Positions 57,905 through 64,000 of a stretch of 64,000 nt of DNA are shown piece after piece. The position numbers were made by a program, and so were the translations under genes. The notes beneath the pieces were generated by a model. The model saw only the letters and a list, made by a program, of their open reading frames with translations. It was not told the DNA's origin and ran no database searches. The first letter of the stretch is position 1. Each line of letters starts with the position of its first letter. This DNA is from Campylorhamphus procurvoides (lineage: Eukaryota > Chordata > Aves > Passeriformes > Dendrocolaptidae), in assembly GCA_013396655.1 (NCBI GenBank), contig WBMV01004154.1, positions 584,045-648,044 of the forward strand, in the 5' to 3' direction.

Positions 57905-59037
57905 ATTTTTCTGTGCTGGGGAATTGGAAAATGATATCTCTGGGTAGAAATGGACTTACCCCCATAACACAGGCCTCCTGACACCACCAACAGAATTTTA
58001 AATGAGGAGTTAGACTGTCTGTAGCTCTTTAATAGGGCTTTGCTGCCAAGGGGCCCAACATATTTCCCATAATGAGGCAAGGGTAGGAGGAGAGAAGAGG
58101 GAAATTCCTCCATTCTTTATATTTCCATAGTATTTTGTAATTAATTTGATGCTTTTACAGAGAATTAATTGGTTTTTGATAATGAAATAGAAAGGACTAA
58201 CCAGACACTTGCAAATTAAACAAAAAAAAATTAAAAAAATCACAGCCTAATAGGCCCCCACATCAGGCTGATAATGCTATCTCCCTCAGGTGCTTAAGGG
58301 AAAAACAGTCCAAGAGGAGAGACTGTGAAAGTCCTTGTCAATTGAAGGGTTAATCTGCCTTCCTTTCCCACTTCCCTGCTCCCTCACAACTAAAGCTAAG
58401 CAGATTAATTAAAACTTAAAAGGATTCTGATTTAGTTACGAGTCACAAAGTGAAGTGCTGCAGCCTCATGCCTATAATTCACCATTGCAGAGTAACACTT
58501 GGACAGGCTGAGCTGTAATTACCTTATGATGTACTGTGTTCTCTGCAATTCTTCACAAAACCTCCCTTTTAGGTTTTTCCCTGCCTTACCTCCTCTCCCC
58601 TCTCATCTCTCTCTACTTGAAGGCATTTAAAAGTGGTAAATATTAATTTGTAGGGGGATGACAGCTGTGGGTCAAGCAGGAGGCTGATGGATCAGCTCCA
58701 TAAATTCAACAGGTATCCTCTCCACTTCATCTGTCATCCCCTGGTGAAACAGAAAGCCATTCTACAATATTTCTACTTAATATTTCATTTTTTTCTGAAT
58801 ATATTATCAGTGGAAAAGCAGTTAAGAGCAGGGAGGGAGAAGAAAGAGAACCACAGTCATCAGTATCTCCCCATTCCCCTCAAAGTACTAGGAAGTGGAA
58901 TGAGTTAGTAATTTTCCACCCACAGCAGTTAAATTTCTGCATTCTTTACTATAGGGAATAGCTAATAAATTTCTGTTTTCATATCTTTAAGACATCAAAC
59001 CTACAGATTCTAAGCACAATTCATTCTGTGTGGAGAC
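57905..59037. other. Unique DNA with a TAATTA/AT-rich, repeat-free section
   Basis: About 58130-58560 is free of repeats. It contains TAATTTGATGC, GAGAATTAATTGG, CAGATTAATTAAAAC and CTGTAATTACC, among moderately GC text such as CAGCCTCATGCC. It could be conserved non-coding DNA, but this is untested. No exon is supported. Confidence 0.35.
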
Positions 59038-59176
59038 CCATCCAACCTGGTCTGGATGGGACTCTGAGCCACCCGGTTTAGTGAAATGTGTCCCTGCCCA
59101 TGGCAGAGGGTTGGAATGAGATGAGCTTTAAGGTCTCTTCCAGCCCCAACCATTCTGTGATTCCATGATTCTATAA
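59038..59176 (+). repeat. CR1 LINE 3' end, class A
   Basis: Plus-oriented tail: CCATCCAACCTGGTCTGGAT, TGTGTCCCTGCCCATGGCAG, AGGGTTGGAATGAGATGAGC, CTCTTCCAGCCCCAACCATT, CTGTGATTCCATGATTCTAT. It points tail-to-tail at 59365-59484. Confidence 0.96.
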
Positions 59177-59364
59177 GATCTGATACAAATACTGTACAAG
59201 TAGTTGAATGTTCTTAAAAATATGAGAATGAAAACACTTGCATGTCATGCATTAGTTCTTTTCATAGAGGTGATTTTCCATCCATGGAGTTGATCCTACC
59301 CTTTGGATTTTGTTACTGAACTCCAGTGAGAGCTTTCATACAGAATGCATCCTTGAACACACCT

Positions 59365-59484
59365 ACAGAATCATAGAATAACTTGAGTTGGAAACAACCT
59401 TTAAGATCCTCAAGTCCAACCCCAAGAACCCCACCACATCTCTGACAGTATTGTCCAAATATTTATTGAGTTCTGTCAGGCTTG
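59365..59484 (-). repeat. CR1 LINE 3' end, class D-like
   Basis: Inverted tail: CAGAATCATAGAATAACTTG, AGTTGGAAACAACC, TTAAGATCCTCAAGTCCAAC, then CCACCACATCTCTGACAG. Its partner 190 bp to the left has the opposite orientation and another tail class, so the pair arose from two insertions. Confidence 0.9.
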
Positions 59485-61137
59485 CTATATCTTAGTGTCT
59501 AAAACATTCCCCGAGTATGTTGATTATTGTTTCCTTTATTGGAGGAAACACCTGTTTGCTATATAACTTTCACTTTAGGGTTGGGAGTTTGGGAACACTC
59601 AGTTTGGGGACACCTAAATATAGAATTAGACCCCTTGGCAAAGGGATCACCTCTAAACTTTAAGTGACCTTGTCTTTAGGTATCCACCTTCAAAAGGTTT
59701 GCTACAGGCTTAGAACAGCTGGCAAAAGCAACACAAAAATTTCAGTGGAAGCCTAATGGAGCAAATCCCAGTTCTTTTAAAATTATACCCAGTCTTAAAT
59801 GCCAATAGCCTCAGCAGGTCAGATCTGCAGCAGCAGAGCTGTGTCTAAGCAGGCAGCCTGGTGCAGGGATCAGCTTGGTTGTTTCATCTAAAGCACTGGG
59901 AATCAAGATAAATGTAAGGACCTGGCAGATGACATACAGTGATCTGTGCAATTCCTGAGTGGCAGCAGAAAACAGGAACCCTTGGGTGACTCAAATACCT
60001 CTATCACTGGCACTGTAATAATTACACAAAAGGAACAATAAATAAATAAATATATCAATAAATCAGGCCAGCTGGCTTCCTGCTGCCTTTTTTGGAGATT
60101 TAGGCATTTGTGTGCAAATCTCTCAAAGCACTCAGTTCAAATTACAAAGTCGTTTGAAATGCAGTGACTCCTAACCATTGATCCAGAGGTGGTAACATCT
60201 CCCAGAAGTCCTGAGTTAAATCTATCTGGCGCCTGCAGATGTTTGGGATACCTTTGGCATCTCAAATTACACTCGGTGTATCCATGAGACACCTGAACTG
60301 AGTCCCTAGTGCTTGTCAGTGACAAGAAGACCTTTGCAAATCAACTCGGGCTGCATAATTCAAGTATGAAGTGATAGTCTGGAGTGGTAAATTCAACCAA
60401 AGACATTTTAATGTGGATTGAGAGATTTTAACTCATGATTTTAATTCTCAATGATAAATTGAAAAGAAAAAGGTTTTCAAAAAAAGATTTTTTTTTTTCC
60501 AGAATAAATAAGGAGACAATAAAAATACAAAATGTGGATATATTTTTCAAACCTTGTGTCTGGGATCATGTGGGATTGGCTGTATGAAAACAGAGTTGTA
60601 TAAACTCAGTATATTTAATACTGCAGGTCTAAAGATCCACTTCATAAGTTTTACTGCCCATTTACTATACAGAATCTCCTATGTGTTGGTGGTGGGTCCT
60701 TCAAAATTCCTTTTTTTGTAACCAGCAATCCAAAATTCACTGTTTATAAGATCAATTATTTATTTTCTATTGTTAATAGCTTTGTAAAGCAGATTTGTTG
60801 CTGGGTTTAATCTTTTTATCTTGAAACTTTTCTTCTTATAAGAAATTTTGCAATTTCTAAATCAAGAAGTCTAGTACATATGCTCAGCTTTTATAATATA
60901 ATTTCTTCCAATTTCAAGGGAACCATTCCCACATATACAGTTGACCCTGCATAATACTTGGGAAAATGCATCTGACTTGTTCCTCTTATAAAAATTGTGA
61001 GCACTTTTTGAGGCAGTTTACAGGTCTATGCACTCTGTCAGGGAGTGGCTCTGCTGTCAAAACAGTGCTTTTTGCCAACATCATAAATGTTACTCAGATT
61101 TGACTGATTTATATTATAATGAGAGATTTATTTCCTG
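59485..61137. other. Unique DNA with an AAAT run
   Basis: AAATAAATAAAT-type simple sequence at 60036-60064. Around 59605-59695 words such as GGGGACACCTAAATATAG and TCTTTAGGTATCCACC recall old ggcacctaaa-type repeats, without firm identity. No gene is supported. Confidence 0.4.
60036..60064 (+). repeat. AAAT simple sequence
   Basis: AATAAATAAATAAATA passes into TATCAATAAATC, with no attached retroelement. Confidence 0.8.
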
Positions 61138-61278
61138 CCAGGGTTCAAGAAGCATTTGACAGTGCTCTCAGGTACATGGTGGGATTCCTGAAGTTGTCCT
61201 GTGCAGGTCCAGGGGTTGAACTCAGTGATGATCCTTGTGGGTCTCTCCCAACTCAGGATGTTCTGTGATTCTCTGATT
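61138..61278 (+). repeat. CR1 LINE 3' fragment, class B
   Basis: The fullest class B copy in the window: GGGTTCAAGAAGCATTTGAC, GGGGTTGAACTCAGTGATGA, TCCTTGTGGGTCTCTCCCAA, CTCAGGATGTTCTGTGATTC, TCTGATT. Confidence 0.94.
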
Positions 61279-61740
61279 CCTTCCTGTGTCTCGTATTTCT
61301 ACAGCTATGTCAGAAAGAAAGATGCTCAGGAGAGCTCTTTTTTTCCCATTGTGACTATCTAATTGGAAAGCATTTTTACCTATTAGTAGTATTGTTACTT
61401 TGCTCTGGGCACCTGTGTGTGCCCAGGGGAAAAGTAATTGTCTTCACACTGTGAAATCAGAAGCACTCACATGGGCTGTGAGTCCTTCTCCGCATAAGTC
61501 ATCACTAACCAGCACCGACATCAGGGTGTAACTGCTTATGTCTGTGAGCAGTTTTTGTAGGGATCATATCAAAACCTGGGATAATTTTAATTTTATTTTT
61601 TTGAGCTGTGCATTTCTCCTAGGATATCTCATAAATGGATTTTTTTTTCTTTTCTGTCTAAGAAACATTTTTAGGAAGTGTATTATGATGAATTCAAATC
61701 ACAATGGCTATGCAACCTTCATATTGGATTTTCCTGGGGT
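61279..61740. other. Unique spacer
   Basis: No feature is recognised between two plus-oriented CR1 copies of different type. A T run is at 61641-61649. Confidence 0.4.
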
Positions 61741-62321
61741 GCATTAGGAAGAGCGTTGACAGCGGGTTGAGTGAGGTGATATCCTGTCCCTCTACTCAGC
61801 CCTGGTATGAACATCTGGAATGCTGTGTCTAGTTCTGGGCTCCTCAGGACATGAGAGACATGGAGCTTCTGGAAAGGGTCCAGTGGAGGATGACAAAGAT
61901 GATAAAGGGACTGGAGCATCTCTCTGATGAGGAAAGGCTGAGGGAGCTGGGGCTGCTCAGCCTGGAGAAGAGACACTGAGAGGGGACCTCACCCAATGTC
62001 TGTCAGTGCCTGCAGGGAGGGGGCAGAGGATGTACCAGGTTCTGCTCGGTGTGCCCAGCAATAGCACAGGAGGAACGGGCAGGAACTGATGCCTAGGAAG
62101 TTCTACCTTAACATGTGGAAAACTTCTTTGCTGTGCGGTGACCGAGCACTGGGACAGATTGTCCAGAGAGGGTGTGGAGCCTCCCTCACTGAGGATATTA
62201 CAGAGCTGCCTGGACACAATCCTGTTCCATGTGCTCTGGGATGATCCTGGTGGAGCAGGGAGGTTGGACCAGATGATCCACTGTGGTTCCTTCCAACCCG
62301 ACCCATTCTGTGATTCTATGA
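61741..62321 (+). repeat. CR1 LINE 3' fragment, GC-richer subtype
   Basis: Plus-oriented copy of about 580 bp. It begins in the polymerase C-terminus (GCATTAGGAAGAGCGTTGAC, TCCCTCTACTCAGCCCTGGT). It continues through CATGGAGCTTCTGGAAAGGG, GAGGAAAGGCTGAGGGAGCT and GTGGAGCAGGGAGGTTGGAC to TCTGTGATTCTATGA. Translation keeps the family text [15 protein letters not shown] with stops elsewhere. It is the counterpart of the inverted copy 39508-39984. Minus-strand frames at 61719-62306 are antisense shadows. Confidence 0.97.
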
Positions 62322-62814
62322 GGTGTTCGAGATGAAAGGTTTTCCAACAGAACCAGCGCTGGTGGTTGCAATCCCAAAGTCTTCTGACAGGAAAGATCTT
62401 ACCAAATTATCATGAGCATGTGATGTGCTTCTCATCATGTGGCCCAGCATGGTGCTGCAAAAAGGAGGAACCCACAGGGTTTGTAGTTGATCTTCAGCAC
62501 CACATGAAAATGTAGGATATGTTTGTAATTAAAAACTATTTCCTCTTACTCTAGGGCTAATATTTTTAGACCAATTCTCAACTGGTTTGTAAAAGAAGAT
62601 GTATTCAGTAAGATTGCAGACTACATGGACAGCTTACTGGTCTCCAGGAATGGCTAGCAATGACTGCTTGCTGGGAAGGAGCATAAAAAGGAAAATATAT
62701 ATTCATGTTCCCACATTTGAGCTTTCCAGCTTCCTGCAATCTGTGGCTATGCAATTTCCTGACCTGGGGGTTATTTCTTTGTCTCTCTTAGTCTATGAAG
62801 GGTTTTCCTTCCAT
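62322..62814. other. Unique DNA, nothing recognised
   Basis: No gene or repeat core is seen. The 75-codon plus frame at 62599-62826 has no support. Confidence 0.4.
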
Positions 62815-63165
62815 GTTTATATCTAATTGCTTTTTGAACCCGTGAAAACTTATGACATTCACAACATCCCGTGGCAATGAGTTTCATAGTTTTAATTTTG
62901 TGCTGTGTGAAAAAGTATTTTCCTTTAATCTTTTTAGAGCCCACTTTCAGATAACTTTATTTGATACCTCCTTGATTTTGTATTACAAGAAATAGCTAAT
63001 AATTGCTCTTTCTTTGCCTCCTTCAAGATTGTCATGATTTCATAGACCTCTGTCCCATCCTGAACCAATTAGTCTCTCCAGGCTGAAGGGATTTATATTA
63101 TTTTTTCTCCCTTTACATGGAACTGATTTCATACCTTTAAGCATCTTTGTTGTCGATTTCTTATT
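62815..63165 (-). repeat. Ancient L3/CR1-type LINE relic
   Basis: The plus strand reads CAACATCCCGTGGCAATGAG, TTTCATAGTTTTAATTTTGT, GCTGTGTGAAAAAGTATTTT, CCTTTAAT, then CATGATTTCATAGACCTCTG, CTCCAGGCTGAAG and TTTAAGCATCTTTGTTG. In order, this follows the complement of the old amniote L3/CR1 text (tgtggcaatgagttccacag...tgtgtgaagaagtacttcctt...atgattttatagacctc...agctgaaaagtcc...aatcatctttgttgcc). It is far more diverged than any avian CR1 copy here, consistent with an insertion that predates birds. Confidence 0.72.
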
Positions 63166-64000
63166 TTACCAATTTTTCTATATTTATACTAGATGTACCT
63201 TATACAGTTATTTACACCAGTTAAAAGAGATAACATCATTTTATCTTACTAATACAGGAACATTTTACACCCACTTTTGACTACAAACATGTGAGACTGT
63301 AGAGAGTTTGGTTCTCCACAATCGATAAATATTAAGCAGTTTCAACTTACAGAAAAAAAATCTATTCTGACTTGTGATGAATTCAGAGTTCCATGTTTTT
63401 TTTAAAAAAAGAGAAATATTTATTTAATATTTGTTTTGATTATACCATCTGATGCTTCTCAATCTGGTGAAGAGAAAACAATATGTTCTGCTAATGACTA
63501 TGTTTTTAATGTCTGATGAATTTTCTTCTGTGAGAGAAGGACACAGCTCTCTCAAACTCAGCAGCTGAATAGATCTATACACCCTCAGGCAGAATGTTGC
63601 CAGGATAATGACACAGCTAATGTAATTAATTAACCCTTTTGAAGTCTTAATGTTTCAAAATTTCAGGTAATGGTATTTAGGTAGCCATTTTATTTTATTT
63701 TATTTTATTTGGACTTATGTAAGATCGCAATTTGATACCTAAGTGAAAAAACCCTCCCCAAAAGAAAGAAGAAAGGAAATAAAATAAAGACTGGTCACTT
63801 TGAATGAAAAAAAAAAACAAAACCAAAACAACAGGATACATCAAGAAAACAGAATTGTTGAGCTATATAATTTTTAAAATTACATTTACCACATCATATG
63901 TTAGCCATAAAAATCCCCAACCCAAATGTTTTGCATTGTAAAAAAATAAAAATAATAAAAAAAATTGCTTTCATTGTGAAGCTTGAAACATGGGTTCAAA
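63166..64000. other. AT-rich unique DNA with TTTTA repeat
   Basis: It holds TTTTA simple sequence (63687-63710) and A-rich runs at 63806-63826 and 63940-63963. TGTAATTAATTAACCC lies at about 63620-63635. No gene is supported. Confidence 0.45.
63687..63710 (+). repeat. TTTTA pentanucleotide microsatellite
   Basis: Just under five TTTTA units, perfect, in an AT-rich context. Confidence 0.9.

Noticed and set aside
1..64000. CpG islands, promoters and functional RNA genes
   Set aside because: CpG dinucleotides are rare throughout. I found no GC-rich promoter-like island and no sequence that I could fold or recognise as tRNA, rRNA or snRNA.

Overview
The window looks like non-coding nuclear DNA from a bird. 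The main evidence is more than thirty 3' fragments of CR1 LINEs. On the plus strand the minus-oriented copies read AGAATCATAGAATGGTTTGG and the plus-oriented ones end in ATTCTGTGATTCTATGA. An avian-type endogenous retroviral LTR fragment, moderately AT-rich composition with very few CpGs, and the absence of any compact gene structure agree with this. The text of the CR1 copies and of the LTR would fit a passerine, but I cannot fix the order or species from sequence alone.

I recognise no confirmed protein-coding gene. Nearly all open reading frames over 100 codons either lie inside CR1 or LTR copies or are low-complexity or chance frames. A few pieces outside repeats look more gene-like. The best is a possible internal exon at 31059-31221 on the plus strand: pyrimidine-rich acceptor, 54 uninterrupted codons, AAG|GTAAGC donor. 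Two neighbouring minus-strand open frames at about 45.4-46.5 kb have splice-like edges. A minus-strand frame at 51.5-51.8 kb has spaced Cys/His residues. None matches a family I can name, so the window is either a large intron (or several) of one or more long genes or an intergenic desert.

Layout: 0-30 kb is unique AT-rich DNA with CR1 tails every 2-5 kb, a diverged local duplication (5.6/6.4 kb), two MIR-like SINE relics (19.1 and 24.0 kb) and, at 28.4-29.4 kb, a 3'-truncated retroviral LTR. 30-48 kb continues in the same way. It holds the candidate exons and a TAATTA-rich block near 35.0-35.3 kb that has the look of a developmental enhancer. 49.0-50.6 kb is the longest CR1 copy, with a decayed reverse transcriptase whose catalytic Asp-Asp pair has been lost. 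52.1-52.2 kb is a compound pentanucleotide microsatellite, GACTA x11 followed by GAATA x10. 52.6-54.3 kb holds two CR1 copies in opposite orientation. Between 48.5 and 53.8 kb one 40-bp block occurs twice with no difference. 54.3-61 kb has more TAATTA-rich unique DNA and short CR1 tails. 61.7-62.3 kb is a CR1 copy of the same kind as the inverted one at 39.5 kb. 62.8-63.2 kb is a much older L3/CR1-type LINE relic.

About 19 CR1 copies are in minus and 11-12 in plus orientation. At least four 3'-end classes can be told apart by eye. Here class A means a 3' end with GGTTTGGGTTGGAAGGGACC. Class B carries the complement of GATCCTTGTGGGTCCCTTCC. Class C carries CTACAACTACCTGAAAGGAG and/or ends in TTCCAACCTTAATG. 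Class D carries AGATCATCAAGTTCAACC. These class letters are mine, not database names.
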